A stretch of DNA of 64,000 nucleotides from Pseudomonas sp. UFMG81 (GCF_015354575.1 NZ_JACAFQ010000015.1:82539-146538), one strand, 5' to 3'. Numbered from the stretch's first letter, positions 53,674 to 64,000 are shown. Notes: generated from the letters alone by a model not told the origin. Made by a program: numbers and translations.

Positions 53674-55443
53674 TCATCCTTCGCCTGGCCGCGCCTTGTC
53701 GGTGGCGGCGGTGCGCTGCTGGTCCTTGACCTGGCTACCGGGCAGCCGGTCGAACTCATGTAGGCCATTCTTGGCATAGGGGTTGCCGATCCAGCGCGGG
53801 CTGGCGACGAATTGCGGGCTGACCAGGCTCTTGCCTGGCTCGTAGCGGTCGTAGCTGAGCCCGGCCAGGTCGGACACGGTGTGGATCAAGTGCGAACTGC
53901 TGTAAGGGCGCCCGGCCATGGCCTGCAGATCGCGTGGGTGGCTGGCCTGCCAGCTCGGCGAGGTCCACAGCAGGAAGGGGATGGTGTACATCGGCCGGGT
54001 CGGGTCGCCTTCGTTGCGCCCCAGGCGGTCGTGCTTGCCCGAACTGTAGACGTCCTCGCCATGGTCGGACAGGTAGAGCAGAAAACCGTTCGGGCTGCTC
54101 GCCGAATAGCGCTTGATCAGGCTGGACACCACGAAGTCGTTGTAGCGCACCGCGTTGTCATAGAAGTTGTAGGTTTTCACCTGCTCGGGTGACAGCGCAG
54201 GCGGGGCGCCGGTGCTGTCCTTGAAATGCTCGTAGTCCGCTGGATAACGGTAGCGGTAGTCCATGTGCGTGCCGAGCAGGTGGACGATGATGAGCTTCTT
54301 CTGCGCCGGGTCGTGCAGTGCCTTGTCGAAGGGCGCCAGCACCACTTCGTCATACTGGCGGGCGTTCTGGTTGCGCTGGTTGTTCAGGTACACCTGCTCG
54401 TCGGTCTGCTGGGCGAAGGTGGTGAGCATGGTGTTGCGCTTGGTCATGGTCTGCTGGTTGGTGATCCAGAAGGTCTTGTAGCCCGCCTGTTTCATCAGGT
54501 TGATCAGCGATGGATCGGTGAGGAAGCGGTCCGGGTGCTGCTCGTCGCCGAAGGTAAGGATCTGTTGCATCACCTCGATGGTGTACGGGCGCGGCGAAAC
54601 CACGTTGCGGAACACCGTAAGGCCCTTGTCGCTGGCGGCCAGGGCGTCAAGGTTGGGCGTGGTGTCGCGGTTGTAGCCATACAGGCCCATGTGCTCGCGG
54701 GTGGTCGATTCGCCCAGTACCAGCACCAGGGTGCGCGGTGCGTCGCCACTGCTGTCCTTCAGGTTTTGCAGCGGTGGCAGGGCGGCGTTCTGCTCCAGCA
54801 GCGCCTGCATGTTGTCCAGCTGCTGGCGGTATTGCCGGTAGCCGACCAGCAACTGCCAGGGCACTGCCGGCTCCATGCGTTGTTCGACCTTTTCCCGGGC
54901 GTCGGCGAAGCTGCGTTGCTGGGTGACCATCTGCTTGTAGAAGGGGTAGACCAGGATCGCCAGCAGCAGCGCGGCGACCAGCGGCACGCGGCTGCGCAGG
55001 GGCAGGGTGACCGGGCGGATGCGCGTCCACAGCAATACCGCCACCACGGTGTAGGCCAGCAGCGCCAGGCACAGCGTCAGGCTGAAGTACTGGCTGAAAT
55101 ATTCGCCGGCTTCGGCTGTGTTCGACTCGAACATCACGAAGATCACGCTCTGCGAGAACTCCTGGCGGTAGATGCCGAAATAGCTCAGGCCCACCAGCGA
55201 GCTCGCCCACAGCACCAGCCCTATCAACGCCGACAGCGGGCGGGTCAGGCGTGGCAGCAACAGCACCGGTGCCAGCCACAGGCTGCTGAGAATCAAGGCG
55301 TCGCGAAAACCGGCGAAGCCGGTGGTGCCGCTGAACAGCAGCAGGGCCTGGGTGACGCCGGAGAAGTACCAGAAGAACAGCAGGAGCCAGCCGAGGCCGG
55401 CCCAATCGATGGGTTTTGGTGTGGAAGGGGTGGAGCTGGTCAC
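53674..55443 (-). CDS. cptA: Phosphoethanolamine transferase CptA-like
   Basis: A 589-residue inner membrane enzyme with about five N-terminal helices and a large periplasmic sulfatase-fold domain (from about residue 235). It would transfer phosphoethanolamine from phosphatidylethanolamine to lipopolysaccharide (heptose or lipid A). The catalytic region reads VLVLGESTTREHMGLYGY with the nucleophile Thr, and metal-binding residues lie in YLSDHGEDVYSSGKHDRLG. The EptA family is related; the acceptor cannot be fixed from sequence. Confidence 0.88.
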   Translation of the reverse strand: MTSSTPSTPKPIDWAGLGWLLLFFWYFSGVTQALLLFSGTTGFAGFRDALILSSLWLAPVLLLPRLTRPLSALIGLVLWASSLVGLSYFGIYRQEFSQSVIFVMFESNTAEAGEYFSQYFSLTLCLALLAYTVVAVLLWTRIRPVTLPLRSRVPLVAALLLAILVYPFYKQMVTQQRSFADAREKVEQRMEPAVPWQLLVGYRQYRQQLDNMQALLEQNAALPPLQNLKDSSGDAPRTLVLVLGESTTREHMGLYGYNRDTTPNLDALAASDKGLTVFRNVVSPRPYTIEVMQQILTFGDEQHPDRFLTDPSLINLMKQAGYKTFWITNQQTMTKRNTMLTTFAQQTDEQVYLNNQRNQNARQYDEVVLAPFDKALHDPAQKKLIIVHLLGTHMDYRYRYPADYEHFKDSTGAPPALSPEQVKTYNFYDNAVRYNDFVVSSLIKRYSASSPNGFLLYLSDHGEDVYSSGKHDRLGRNEGDPTRPMYTIPFLLWTSPSWQASHPRDLQAMAGRPYSSSHLIHTVSDLAGLSYDRYEPGKSLVSPQFVASPRWIGNPYAKNGLHEFDRLPGSQVKDQQRTAATDKARPGEG

Positions 55444-55599
55444 GTGCGCCTCGCAAGCCTGGAGGCCGCGTGAACACTGGCGGCCAGTAGGGGGCGACGC
55501 TAAGTGAGCGGGGGTGAAAAGATCGTCAACAGGATATGAAAACTATCGAAGTTGGCGGATGTTCCTGATTGTCTGGGAGCAACTGTCGTTCACGGGGCT

Positions 55600-55717
55600 C
55601 TGTAGGAGCGGCCTTGTGCCGCGAATGGGCCGTAGAACGGTCCTTGGTTTCTCTATGGCATTCAAGGTCGTTGGGACCGCTTTGCGGCCCATTCGCGGCT
55701 CAAGGCCGCTCCTACAG
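55600..55717. repeat. Inverted REP pair (GTAGGAGCGGCCTTG type) plus a following single REP
   Basis: Arms 55600-55632 (CTGTAGGAGCGGCCTTGTGC...) and 55685-55717 are inverted copies, and a single GCCGGC-type element follows at 55738-55770. They fill the 372-base gap between cptA and the chemoreceptor gene, which otherwise shows no gene. Confidence 0.88.
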
Positions 55718-55815
55718 GTAACGTGCAAGCCCAAAGACTGTGGGAGCCGGCTTGCCGGCGATGAGGCCAGTGCAAGCACCGTCAGACGATTGCTCGCACA
55801 GGGTCACCCTTGTCG

Positions 55816-57942
55816 CTACACGCGGAACTGCTCCATCAGCGCCTGCTGCTGGTTGGCCAGGCGATTCAACGCCTGGCTGATCCGCGCCGACTCATCGGCC
55901 TGCCCGGACAGCGACTCGGTCACGTCGCGGATCCCCGCCACGTTACGGTTCACTTCCTCGGCCACCGCGCTCTGCTCTTCGGCGGCGGAGGCGATCTGCA
56001 GGTTCATGTCGGTGATCACCGTCACCGCCTGGCCGATGCGTTGCAACGCCGGCAGGGTTTGCTCCATCTGCGCCGCGCTGTCCTGGGCCTGGCGCTGGCC
56101 ACCGTGCATGGCGCCGACCACGTCCTGGGTGCCCTGCTGCAAGCCTTCGATCACCTGGCGGATCTCCTCTACCGACACCTGGGTGCGCTGGGCCAGGTTG
56201 CGCACCTCGTCGGCGACCACCGCGAAGCCGCGCCCGGCTTCGCCGGCACGGGCGGCTTCGATGGCGGCGTTGAGTGCCAGCAGGTTGGTCTGCTCGGCGA
56301 TGGCGCGGATCACCTCGAGCACCGAGCCGATCTGCTCGCCACGGCTTTCCAGCGAGCGCGCTTGCGCCATCGCCGCGTCCATGCCGTCGGCCAACTGCTC
56401 GATGGCCTCGCGGGTGGCGGCGACCAGAGTCAGGCCTTCACGGGTGGCCTGGTCGGCGCCGCGCGCGGCCTGGGCCGCCTGGGAGGCGTTGCGGGCGACG
56501 TCCTGGGCGGTGGCGCTCATCTCGTTGGCGGCGGTGGCCACCTGCTCGATCTCGCGGTGTTGCTGCTGCATGCCGGCGCTGGTCTGGCTGGCGATCAGCG
56601 CCGACTGGTCGGCAGTACCACGGGCTTCCTGCAGCGAGCCCTTGACCTGGGCGATCACCGGCTGGAGCTTGTCGAGGAAGCGGTTGAACCAGCCGGTCAG
56701 CTGCCCCAGTTCATCGTCGCGCTGGTAGTCCAGGCGCCGGGTCAGGTCGCCTTCGCCACTGGCGATATCCTTCAGCCGCGCCGCCACGGCCAGGATTGGC
56801 CGGGTCACGCCGCGGGCGGTCAGCCACACCAGCAGCAGGCCCGCCACCGCGGCGCCCAGGCCGATCAGCAGGCTGGTGAGGTTGGCATGCTGGTTGTGCT
56901 CGTCCAGGCGCTGGTTGAGGGCGACTGCCGGTGCCTGCAGCACGCTTTCCGGCAGTTCCAGCAGCACCTGCCAGGGGGCGGCACCGGGAATCGGGGTAAA
57001 GGGGCGGGAGATGCGCATCATGCCGCCATCCAGGCGCTCGACCGCCTGGCCCGCGCGCATCGGGGCGGTGAAAGCCGAGGCGGCGCTGCCAAAGGCCTGT
57101 TCCAGGGTCTTGCTCAGTTGCGTGGCATCCTGGCTGTGACCGGCCAGCAGCCCGGCCGGGCTGACGATGCTCACCTGGCCCTGGCCGTCGAACAGCTCCT
57201 GGCGCCCGGCCAGGCTCAGCTGCTGCAGGTTGTCCAGGCCGATGTCCAGGCCGATCACGCCGACCACCTTGCCGCCTTCGAGCAGCGGCAGGGCGATGCT
57301 GGTCATCAGCACCTGTTTGCCGTTGATCTCGTCGAAGTACGGGTCCAGCACGCAGGCCTTGGCGGTTTCCAGCGGGCAGGTCAGCCAACGGTTGTAGGGC
57401 GAGCCGTTGGCGCCAATGCTGGCGTCGGCAAGCATGGCTTCGGGCATGGCCTCGGTTTCCAACGCCCCCGGGCTGCTTTGCGACCAGTACAGCGAGAAAC
57501 GGCCGCTGTCGTTGCTGCCGGCGTCGGCGCGGCCGACGAAGTGGGCATCCTGCTGATCCAGGGCATTGGGCTGGAACACCAGGTACAGGCCGATCAGGTC
57601 GGGGTTGCCAGCCAGGGCGGCGCGCGCCTCGCGGTTGAGTTCAGGGCGCAGCTCGGCGCCGCCGCGGGCCTTGAGCGCTTGCACCAGGCGGGCAAAGCCG
57701 TTGCCGTACTGGTAGGCGTCCATGAAGTAGCGCTGGATGCGCAGCGCCTGGGTCTCGCCATGGGCCTGCAAGCGCAGGCGGGCGCTGTGGTCGAGCAGCT
57801 CGGTGTTGGCCTGGAACACCTGTTCGGCGTTACGCCGGGCCTGCAGCAGCGAGGTGGCCACCAGCAGGATGACGATGGCCAGCAGGCACAGGCCGGCGAG
57901 CAGGGTGATCTTCCACTGGATGGAGAGGCGGCGCGGCGACAT
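55816..57942 (-). CDS. mcpU: Methyl-accepting chemotaxis receptor, McpU-like (dCache)
   Basis: A 708-residue transmembrane receptor. First helix about residues 10-34, periplasmic dCache-type domain about 35-355, second helix ([20 protein letters not shown]), HAMP, then the signalling hairpin tip with [20 protein letters not shown]. The start at 57942 follows AAGGA; an in-frame ATG 24 bases earlier is possible. In P. putida, McpU (polyamine receptor) lies between cptA-like and permease/nadA genes, which is the context here, so the symbol is partly positional. The adjacent permease resembles a putrescine importer. Confidence 0.72.
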   Translation of the reverse strand: MSPRRLSIQWKITLLAGLCLLAIVILLVATSLLQARRNAEQVFQANTELLDHSARLRLQAHGETQALRIQRYFMDAYQYGNGFARLVQALKARGGAELRPELNREARAALAGNPDLIGLYLVFQPNALDQQDAHFVGRADAGSNDSGRFSLYWSQSSPGALETEAMPEAMLADASIGANGSPYNRWLTCPLETAKACVLDPYFDEINGKQVLMTSIALPLLEGGKVVGVIGLDIGLDNLQQLSLAGRQELFDGQGQVSIVSPAGLLAGHSQDATQLSKTLEQAFGSAASAFTAPMRAGQAVERLDGGMMRISRPFTPIPGAAPWQVLLELPESVLQAPAVALNQRLDEHNQHANLTSLLIGLGAAVAGLLLVWLTARGVTRPILAVAARLKDIASGEGDLTRRLDYQRDDELGQLTGWFNRFLDKLQPVIAQVKGSLQEARGTADQSALIASQTSAGMQQQHREIEQVATAANEMSATAQDVARNASQAAQAARGADQATREGLTLVAATREAIEQLADGMDAAMAQARSLESRGEQIGSVLEVIRAIAEQTNLLALNAAIEAARAGEAGRGFAVVADEVRNLAQRTQVSVEEIRQVIEGLQQGTQDVVGAMHGGQRQAQDSAAQMEQTLPALQRIGQAVTVITDMNLQIASAAEEQSAVAEEVNRNVAGIRDVTESLSGQADESARISQALNRLANQQQALMEQFRV

Positions 57943-58002
57943 GGGCTTTTCCTTCTCGATGAACATGCCGACGCCCGCGGTCAGGCGGGCGTCGGGTGTG
58001 GG

Positions 58003-59355
58003 TCACTCAGCGATGCAGTTCGGTGGTGCAACCCTGAAGGCCTTGGTCAGCCAGGCCAGGTACAGCACGCCCAGTGCCGCCCAGACCCCGCCGAACATCA
58101 GCGAGTGTTCATTCAGGTCCAGCCACAGTGAAACGATGATGCAGAAGCCGATGGTCGGCAGCACCAGGTATTTCATCTTGTTCGCCAGGCCTTGGCGGTT
58201 GCCTTCGCGCAAGTAGCAGTGGTTGATCACCGACAGGTTGACGAAGCTGAACGCCACCAGCGCGCCGAAGTTGATGATCGAGGTGGCGGTCACCAGGTCG
58301 AAGAACACTGCCGACATGGCGATCAGGCCGACCACCGCGATGTTCAGCACCGGGGTCTTGTAGCTTGGGTGCAGGCGCGAGAACACGCTGGCGGGGATCA
58401 CATTGTCGCGGCCCATTACGTACAGCAGGCGCGATACGCTGGTCTGCGAGGCCAGGCCCGAGGCGATGGTGTTGATCACGGTGCAGGCGATGAACACCGA
58501 CTGGAACAGCTTGCCACCCACGTACAGGGCGATTTCCGGCAGCGCCGCTTCCTGGTCATGGAAGCGCTGCATGGTCGGGAAGTAGGCCTGGATGAAGTAC
58601 GACACGCTGATGAACACCACGCCGCCGATCAACGCGGTGAGGAAGATCGCCCGGGGAATGGTCTTGCCCGGATCGCGGGTTTCTTCCGACAGGCAGGTGA
58701 CCGCGTCGAAGCCCAGGAACGAGAAGCACAGGATGGTCGCACCCGCGGCCAGCGCACTGAACTGGGTCTGCTGGTCGGCAAAAGGTATCAAGCTCCACGT
58801 CGTGCCCAGGCCCTCTCCTTGATCCAGGCCACGTACGCAGAGATAGATGAACACGCTGATGATCGCCACCTGGACAATCACGAACAGCAGGTTGAAATGC
58901 GCCACCAGGTTGATGCTGCGCATGTTGATCAGGCTGATCAGGGTGACGAAGCCGGCCACCCACATCCACTCGGGCACCTCGGGGAACATCGCCGACAGGT
59001 ACAGCTTGGCCAGCAGCGCGTTGACCATTGGCAGCAGCAGGTAGTCCAACAGCGACGACCAGCCGACCAGGAAGCCCACGCTCGGGTTGATGGCGCGTTG
59101 GGTGTAGGTGTAGGCCGAGCCCGACTGTGGGAAACGCCGTACCAGGGTGCCGTAGCTCACCGCGGTGAACAATATGCCGACCAGGGCCAGGATATAGGCG
59201 CTGGGTACGTGCCCGGCAGTGATGCCGGAGACGATGCCGAAGGTGTCGAACACGGTCATCGGGGTGAGGTAGGCCAAGCCGATGATCACCACGTGCCAGA
59301 GGCGCAGGGATTTACGGAACTGGCCGTTGCCGGTGGCGCTGTGGTCAGGCTGCAT
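58003..59355 (-). CDS. APC superfamily permease, putrescine-importer-like
   Basis: A 450-residue inner membrane transporter with about twelve helices. The start [20 protein letters not shown] and the segment [20 protein letters not shown] are typical of amino acid/polyamine permeases of the PuuP type. It stands upstream of the chemoreceptor on the same strand, 61 bases apart, so co-transcription is likely. Substrate (putrescine or an amino acid) is inference. Confidence 0.82.
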   Translation of the reverse strand: MQPDHSATGNGQFRKSLRLWHVVIIGLAYLTPMTVFDTFGIVSGITAGHVPSAYILALVGILFTAVSYGTLVRRFPQSGSAYTYTQRAINPSVGFLVGWSSLLDYLLLPMVNALLAKLYLSAMFPEVPEWMWVAGFVTLISLINMRSINLVAHFNLLFVIVQVAIISVFIYLCVRGLDQGEGLGTTWSLIPFADQQTQFSALAAGATILCFSFLGFDAVTCLSEETRDPGKTIPRAIFLTALIGGVVFISVSYFIQAYFPTMQRFHDQEAALPEIALYVGGKLFQSVFIACTVINTIASGLASQTSVSRLLYVMGRDNVIPASVFSRLHPSYKTPVLNIAVVGLIAMSAVFFDLVTATSIINFGALVAFSFVNLSVINHCYLREGNRQGLANKMKYLVLPTIGFCIIVSLWLDLNEHSLMFGGVWAALGVLYLAWLTKAFRVAPPNCIAE

Positions 59356-59857
59356 GCGGGCGATGCTCCTCTACCTGGACAACGGGCGCGGCGTGCGACG
59401 GGCACGGCAGGGTCGAGCGGGTGGGCTCCATGTTGTTCACCTTTTATGTTGGAGCTACGAAGTGCGCGGAGAGGGCGCGGGTGTCAGGGCTGGCTGCGCC
59501 GGGACGAAAAAGAGGGCGCGTGGGGGCTGGTGCGTAGGGGCATGGCGGCGCGTTTTTCTTCTTCGTTGGATGGGGCGCTTGCAAGGTGGGTGAAATAAAA
59601 AACGATGCCTAGGTGGGTGTCAAGTTAAACATGACAAAGTGTTACAGAGATGAAGGGTGAATCGGTTTTTTTGGCCGAAACGCGGTGCTTTTTACCCGTG
59701 GGATAGTGCGTAAATCGATTCCAGTGTTCGTAAAAATTTACGATCCCATGGGTTTTGGAGGCGGTGGGCTTGCCTCGCGATTGGGCCCGTGCAGTGGCCA
59801 TCGGCAATGGGCTATCCTTGCCAGCCGCACTCCTATGGACAGCAATCGGTTCTATTC
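59356..59857. other. Intergenic region, 502 bases, between divergent permease and DUF945 genes
   Basis: The second half (59600-59760) is AT-rich and should hold promoters for both genes. A dyad TCGTAAA-AA-TTTACGA lies at 59728-59743, with a related CGTAAAT at 59709. No gene with a ribosome site is evident. Confidence 0.5.
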
Positions 59858-61372
59858 ATGAAGAAATCAGTAGGTATCCTTTCCGGCCTGGCCGTCGCCA
59901 TCGCCGTCGCCACCACCGCTGGCGCCTGGTACACCGGCAAACAGCTGCCGGCGGAGCTGGAGCGCTCCATCGTCCAGGGTAACGACGAGTTGAAGAAGGC
60001 CCTGGTCGGCAGCGGTGGCAGCATGACCATCGAGCTGGCCTCGCTGGAGCAGCGCTTCTTCACCAGCACCGCGCACTACCGCCTCAAGGCCAAGGATATC
60101 CAGCTCGGCGAGAACGAGACGCTGAGCTTCGATGTCGGCGTGGTCGACCAGATCGAGCACGGCCCGTTCCCCTGGTCGCGGGTCAAGGCGTTCAAGCTGA
60201 TGCCGGTGATGGCCACCAGCAACAGCGCGCTGGAAAAGGATGACTTCACCGCGCCGTGGTTCGCCGCCGCTGGCGATCAGGCGCCGGTTACCGGCCAAGT
60301 CAGCCTGGGCTACGGTGGCACCGTCGAAAGCGATATTCGCCTCGCGCCAGTCAAGCTTGAACAGGATGGCGACAAGGTCCTGGATTTCTCCGGCATGCAG
60401 TTGCGGGTGCGTGGCGACCGTGAAGGCAAGGCCGCCGAGGTTCATGCCAATGCCGACCGCCTGGAGATCAACTTCGCTGACGAACAGCAGGCGCCGGTCA
60501 AGCTGCTGCTCAATGGCTTCAAGATTGGCGGCAAGCTCAGCGAGACCCAACACGACATGGTCTATGTCGGCAACATCGACCTGGCCGTGGCCGATGTGCA
60601 GGTCACCAGCGGGCCGAAGCAGGACGTGCTGGTACTCAAGAACCTGCAGCAGAACAACCTCTACAGCGCCGATGGCGAGGCCAAGGACAAGTTGTCCGGG
60701 CGTCTTGAATACAAGGTCGGCGACATCACCTACGCCGGGCGCAAGGTGGGCAGCGGCGAGATGGTCGTCACCATGAAGTCCATCGATATCCCGGCCATGC
60801 AGGGGTTGATGCAGTGGTATCAGGGCAATCTGCCGGTCATCCAGCAGGCGGCTGTCGAAGGCAAGGACGTGTCAACGGTGGAGTCCCTTATCCAGGGCCA
60901 GGCCAAGGCCAAGCAGGACTTGAGCAAGCTGCTGGCGGGCCAGCCGAAGCTGGCGATCGACAAGTTGTCGTTCAAGACCGCCAACGGCGAAAGCCACTTC
61001 AGCCTGGCCATGGACTTCACCGCCCCGAGCTCCTTCGACCTGCCGCCTGATCAGTTGGGCAAGCAGCTGGTCAGCCGCCTGAACAGCAAGCTGAGCGTGT
61101 CCAAGCCAATGGTCGGCGACCTGGCCACCTTGCAGGCATTGCTGGACGGCGAGACCGACGCGCAAGCCATCGCCCAGCAGTCCAGCCAGGCCGGTGAAAT
61201 GGTCGGTTTGATGGCGGTGCAGAGCGGCATGGGGACTGTGCAGGGCACCGACGTGGTGTCGAGCTTGCAGTACGCCGATGGCATGGTCGACTTCAACGGC
61301 AAGAAGATGACCGTGGAAGAGTTCGCCATGCTGATCAGCGCCCACCTGGCGGCCTTGCAGCCACAAGGTTGA
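59858..61372 (+). CDS. DUF945 (YdgA-like) family protein
   Basis: A 504-residue protein with an uncleaved or cleaved N-terminal helix (VGILSGLAVAIAVATTAGAW) followed by YTGKQLPAELERSI, the DUF945 opening. The rest alternates beta strands and helices (VDQIEHGPFPWSRVKAFKLM is a family motif) and is expected in the periplasm. Function is unknown. It starts at ATG 59858; earlier in-frame residues do not look like a signal sequence. Confidence 0.88.
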   Translation: MKKSVGILSGLAVAIAVATTAGAWYTGKQLPAELERSIVQGNDELKKALVGSGGSMTIELASLEQRFFTSTAHYRLKAKDIQLGENETLSFDVGVVDQIEHGPFPWSRVKAFKLMPVMATSNSALEKDDFTAPWFAAAGDQAPVTGQVSLGYGGTVESDIRLAPVKLEQDGDKVLDFSGMQLRVRGDREGKAAEVHANADRLEINFADEQQAPVKLLLNGFKIGGKLSETQHDMVYVGNIDLAVADVQVTSGPKQDVLVLKNLQQNNLYSADGEAKDKLSGRLEYKVGDITYAGRKVGSGEMVVTMKSIDIPAMQGLMQWYQGNLPVIQQAAVEGKDVSTVESLIQGQAKAKQDLSKLLAGQPKLAIDKLSFKTANGESHFSLAMDFTAPSSFDLPPDQLGKQLVSRLNSKLSVSKPMVGDLATLQALLDGETDAQAIAQQSSQAGEMVGLMAVQSGMGTVQGTDVVSSLQYADGMVDFNGKKMTVEEFAMLISAHLAALQPQG

Positions 61373-61391
61373 TCGCCCGCGCAGCACCCTG

Positions 61392-61462
61392 ATCGCGGGG
61401 CAAGCCCGCTCCCACGCAAGCCCGATACAGTGCGTTGCGTGGGAGCGGGCTTGCCCCGCGAT
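61392..61462. repeat. Perfect 28-base inverted REP pair
   Basis: Arms 61392-61419 and 61435-61462 are exact reverse complements with a 15-base loop. The core is GCAAGCCCGCTCCCACGC. They follow the DUF945 gene. Confidence 0.93.
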
Positions 61463-61661
61463 TGCGTTGGCTCAGGCAAAGCAAAAACCCCTTTTGCATC
61501 GCACGGATTGCCTGTAGCCTTCGCCGTCCGATAATAGTCCGCGCCCACAGAAGGGGCCGCGAAGGCCCGCCATGCAGGCCGTCCGGCACCATTAGCCGAT
61601 CTGTCAGGGCCGGGTGATACACTCGACTGACGCGCGCACGCGCCCCGCAGGTCCAGCGATC

Positions 61662-62720
61662 ATGACCCAGATTTCCGAACGCCTGTTGGTTCAGGCCCAC
61701 CTCGATGCCAAGCAGCCCAACCCGCTGACGCCCGCGCAAGAGGCCGAATACCGTGCGGCCATCGCCGCTGAGCTTAAGCAGCAGAACGCCGTGCTGGTCG
61801 CCCACTACTATTGCGACCCGGTGATCCAGGCCCTGGCCGAGGAAACCGGTGGTTGCGTGTCCGACTCGCTGGAAATGGCCCGCTTCGGCAAGAACCACCC
61901 AGCAGAAACGGTGATCGTGGCCGGGGTGCGCTTCATGGGTGAGACGGCCAAGATCCTCACCCCGGAAAAGCGCGTGCTGATGCCCACGCTGGAAGCCACC
62001 TGCTCGCTCGACCTGGGCTGCCCGGTCAAGGAGTTCTCGGACTTCTGCGACCAGCACCCGGAGCGTACCGTGGTGGTCTACGCCAACACCTCCGCTGCGG
62101 TGAAGGCGCGGGCCGATTGGGTGGTGACCTCCAGTTGCGCGCTGGAAATCGTCGAAAGCCTGATGGACAACGGCGAGACCATCATCTGGGGCCCGGACCA
62201 GCACCTGGGCCGCTACATCCAGAAGCAGACCGGGGCCGACATGCTGCTGTGGGATGGCGCCTGTATCGTGCACGAAGAATTCAAGTCGCGTCAGTTGGCC
62301 GACATGAAAGCGCTGTACCCGGACGCGGCGATCCTGGTGCACCCGGAGTCGCCGGAGGCGGTGATCGAGCTGGCCGACGCCGTGGGCTCCACCAGCCAAT
62401 TGATCAAGGCCGCGCAGACCCTGCCGAACAAGACCTTCATCGTCGCCACCGACCGCGGCATCTTCTACAAGATGCAGCAGCTGTGCCCGGACAAGGAATT
62501 CGTCGAAGCCCCCACCGCCGGTAACGGCGCGGCCTGCCGCAGCTGCGCGCACTGCCCGTGGATGGCCATGAACACCCTGGAGCGGGTGCTGGATTGCCTG
62601 CGTACCGGCAGCAACGAAATCTTCGTCGAGCCGGCGCTGATCCCCAAGGCGATCAAGCCGCTGAACCGCATGCTCGATTTCACCCAGGCGGCGCGGTTGA
62701 AGTTGTCGGGCAACGCCTGA
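61662..62720 (+). CDS. nadA: Quinolinate synthase NadA
   Basis: A 352-residue enzyme condensing iminoaspartate with dihydroxyacetone phosphate to quinolinate for NAD synthesis. The three repeated domains carry the 4Fe-4S ligands, visible in [20 protein letters not shown] and [18 protein letters not shown]. The start at 61662 gives the usual N-terminus [17 protein letters not shown]. Confidence 0.97.
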   Translation: MTQISERLLVQAHLDAKQPNPLTPAQEAEYRAAIAAELKQQNAVLVAHYYCDPVIQALAEETGGCVSDSLEMARFGKNHPAETVIVAGVRFMGETAKILTPEKRVLMPTLEATCSLDLGCPVKEFSDFCDQHPERTVVVYANTSAAVKARADWVVTSSCALEIVESLMDNGETIIWGPDQHLGRYIQKQTGADMLLWDGACIVHEEFKSRQLADMKALYPDAAILVHPESPEAVIELADAVGSTSQLIKAAQTLPNKTFIVATDRGIFYKMQQLCPDKEFVEAPTAGNGAACRSCAHCPWMAMNTLERVLDCLRTGSNEIFVEPALIPKAIKPLNRMLDFTQAARLKLSGNA

Positions 62721-62739
62721 CTTGCTTGCACGGGCCTAG

Positions 62740-62853
62740 TAGGAGCGGCCTTGTGTCGCCAAAGGGCCGCAAGGCGGCCCCCGCGATTGCGGGTTAGATG
62801 CGCGGATCTTGGGGCCGCTGCGCGCCCCTTTCGCGACACAAGGCCGCTCCTAC
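62740..62853. repeat. Inverted REP pair (GTAGGAGCGGCCTTG type)
   Basis: TAGGAGCGGCCTTGTGTCGC at about 62740 and its inverse ending near 62853 flank GC-rich inner repeats. They lie between convergent nadA and the protease gene. A degenerate REP-like piece follows near 62888. Confidence 0.88.
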
Positions 62854-62916
62854 AGGTATCGAATAACCTTCAGGCCTGCACTGGCCCTGTAGGAGGCGGC
62901 TTACCGGCGGTTGGTG

Positions 62917-64000
62917 CTAACGCCCCATCATGTCCTTGACCATGCGCTGCTGCTCCATCACTTCACGCTGGCGCTGGTCGATCTGCGAGGCCAGCGGGAA
63001 GTTGCTGCCGGCGCGGCGCTTGGCGTAGTCGAGCTGCTGGATCGCCTGGTCGAAGTCACCCACCAATGTGAAGTACTCGGCGCGGGCGCGGTGCAGGCCG
63101 ATGGTGTTGCCCGACAGGCCGCGCACTTCGGCCACGTCGTACCACACGTCCGGATCGTCCGGGCGGTTCTTCACCAGGTCATCCAGCACTTTCTCCGCTT
63201 CGGCCGGCTTGCCTTGCTTGACCAGCAGGTCGGCGCGTACTTGCTTGAGCGGGTAGTTGCCCGGGTACAGCCCTTGCAGGCGCGTGGCGCGCTGCTGGGC
63301 GTCGGCCAGGCGATTGTTGGTGATGTCCAGGTCGATCTGCGCCAGGTTGTACGTGATGTCGTTGGGCGCCTTGGCCAGCAGAGGCTTGAGGTTTTCCCGT
63401 GCTTCGTTGAGCTGGCCGCCCTTGATCAGCGCGAGTGCGAGCCCGTAGCGCGCAGCATCCAGGTTTGGGTTTTCGTCAAGCTGGGCGCGGAAGCGCTTGG
63501 CGGCCAGGCCCGGGGTGCCTTCGTAGGTGAGGGCGACGCGGGCGCGGATCAGCTGGTAGCGCTGGCTGTCCTCGACACCGCCCTTGGGGGCCTGCTCGGC
63601 GCGGTTGCGGGTGTCGGCGATACGCGATTCGGTGACCGGGTGGGTCAGCAGGAATTCCGGGGGTTTGGCGTCATAGCGGTACTGGCGGGCCAGGCGCTCG
63701 AACATCGATGGCATGTTGCGCGGGTCGTAGCCGGCCTTTTCCAGGTTGAGGATGCCGATGCGGTCGGCTTCCTGTTCGTTTTGCCGGGAGAAGCGCCGCT
63801 GCTCCTGGATCGCCGCAGCCTGGGTGCCGGCGATCAGGCCGATGCCGGCATCGCCGCCGCCACCTGCGGCCAGCACGATACCGGCCAGCAGCGCGGCCAT
63901 CATGGGCAGTTGCATGCGCTGCTGGGCCTCGACGCCACGGGCGAAGTGGCGTTGCGACAAGTGCGCCAGTTCGTGGGCCAGCACCGAGGCGTACTCGCCT
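62917..64000 (-). CDS. bepA: BepA-like M48 family periplasmic metalloprotease (partial, N-terminus off window)
   Basis: The frame runs off the window end, so about 361 C-terminal residues are visible and the signal peptide is missing. The zinc site HELAH lies at the edge, the third ligand Glu in QNEQEADRIGI, and a C-terminal TPR domain follows (DAARYGLALALIKGGQLNEA, VRADLLVKQGKPAEAEKVLD). BepA helps or degrades LptD and other outer membrane proteins. The DNA between its stop and the REP pair shows nothing else. Confidence 0.9.
   Translation of the reverse strand, partial: GEYASVLAHELAHLSQRHFARGVEAQQRMQLPMMAALLAGIVLAAGGGGDAGIGLIAGTQAAAIQEQRRFSRQNEQEADRIGILNLEKAGYDPRNMPSMFERLARQYRYDAKPPEFLLTHPVTESRIADTRNRAEQAPKGGVEDSQRYQLIRARVALTYEGTPGLAAKRFRAQLDENPNLDAARYGLALALIKGGQLNEARENLKPLLAKAPNDITYNLAQIDLDITNNRLADAQQRATRLQGLYPGNYPLKQVRADLLVKQGKPAEAEKVLDDLVKNRPDDPDVWYDVAEVRGLSGNTIGLHRARAEYFTLVGDFDQAIQQLDYAKRRAGSNFPLASQIDQRQREVMEQQRMVKDMMGR

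Noticed and set aside
55810..58131. Forward open frame of over 770 codons opposite the chemoreceptor gene
   Set aside because: Shadow of the reverse-strand receptor, whose domains are unmistakable.

Overview
The window is a GC-rich chromosomal segment of a fluorescent Pseudomonas, most likely of the P. putida group. The evidence is gene content and order (cinA-recA-recX, erdR-dgkA, finR/fpr, rimO-kup, acvB-mprF, dinB, proS-oprD, ruvCAB-ybgC-tol/pal-cpoB-queE-queC, a polyamine-type chemoreceptor, nadA, bepA) and many Pseudomonas-type REP elements (GTAGGAGCGG / CCCGCTCCCACAGG families).

Region 1 (1-12883) is phage-derived: a tail-only, Mu-like contractile tail cluster, best read as an R-type tailocin. 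In order it holds a tail terminator, a DUF2635 protein, sheath, tube, a gp41-type chaperone with a programmed -1 frameshift, a repeat-built tape measure, gpN, hub gpP, spike gp45, gp46, gp47, gp48, tail fibre and fibre chaperone. These are followed by a Com-like zinc-ribbon protein, a GH19 endolysin and nested Rz/Rz1 spanins. There is no capsid, portal, terminase, integrase or replication gene. The first 168 bases are the end of another hub-like (gpD-type) gene, so a second tail module probably lies just upstream. The cluster directly abuts cinA-recA.

Region 2 (12943-31566) is ordinary core genome: pncC/cinA, recA (with a LexA box), recX, a LOG-family hydrolase, a PA3611-like secreted protein, tapT, erdR, dgkA, divergent finR/fpr, then trmO, a DUF1456 gene, an RsuA/RluF-like protein that lacks its catalytic motif, a GNAT acetyltransferase, rimO, kup, and the acvB-mprF pair that makes and turns over aminoacyl-phosphatidylglycerol.

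Region 3 (31774-41289) starts with three initiator tRNA genes, each with its own promoter and terminator. Then come SOS-controlled dinB, a lipoprotein, proS, an OprD porin with a long gene-free upstream region, a HIT protein, slyX, a membrane/cold-shock fusion protein, dps, an RHH protein and an FmdB zinc ribbon.

Region 4 (41384-64000) holds aspS, yebC, ruvCAB (Holliday-junction processing), the Tol-Pal envelope operon with ybgC and cpoB, queE-queC (queuosine precursor), tRNA-Lys, cptA (lipid A/LPS phosphoethanolamine transfer), an McpU-like chemoreceptor beside a putrescine-importer-like permease, a DUF945 protein, nadA, and the C-terminal part of a BepA-like periplasmic protease cut by the window edge. 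All names rest on reading sequence motifs and gene order; no database search was run.
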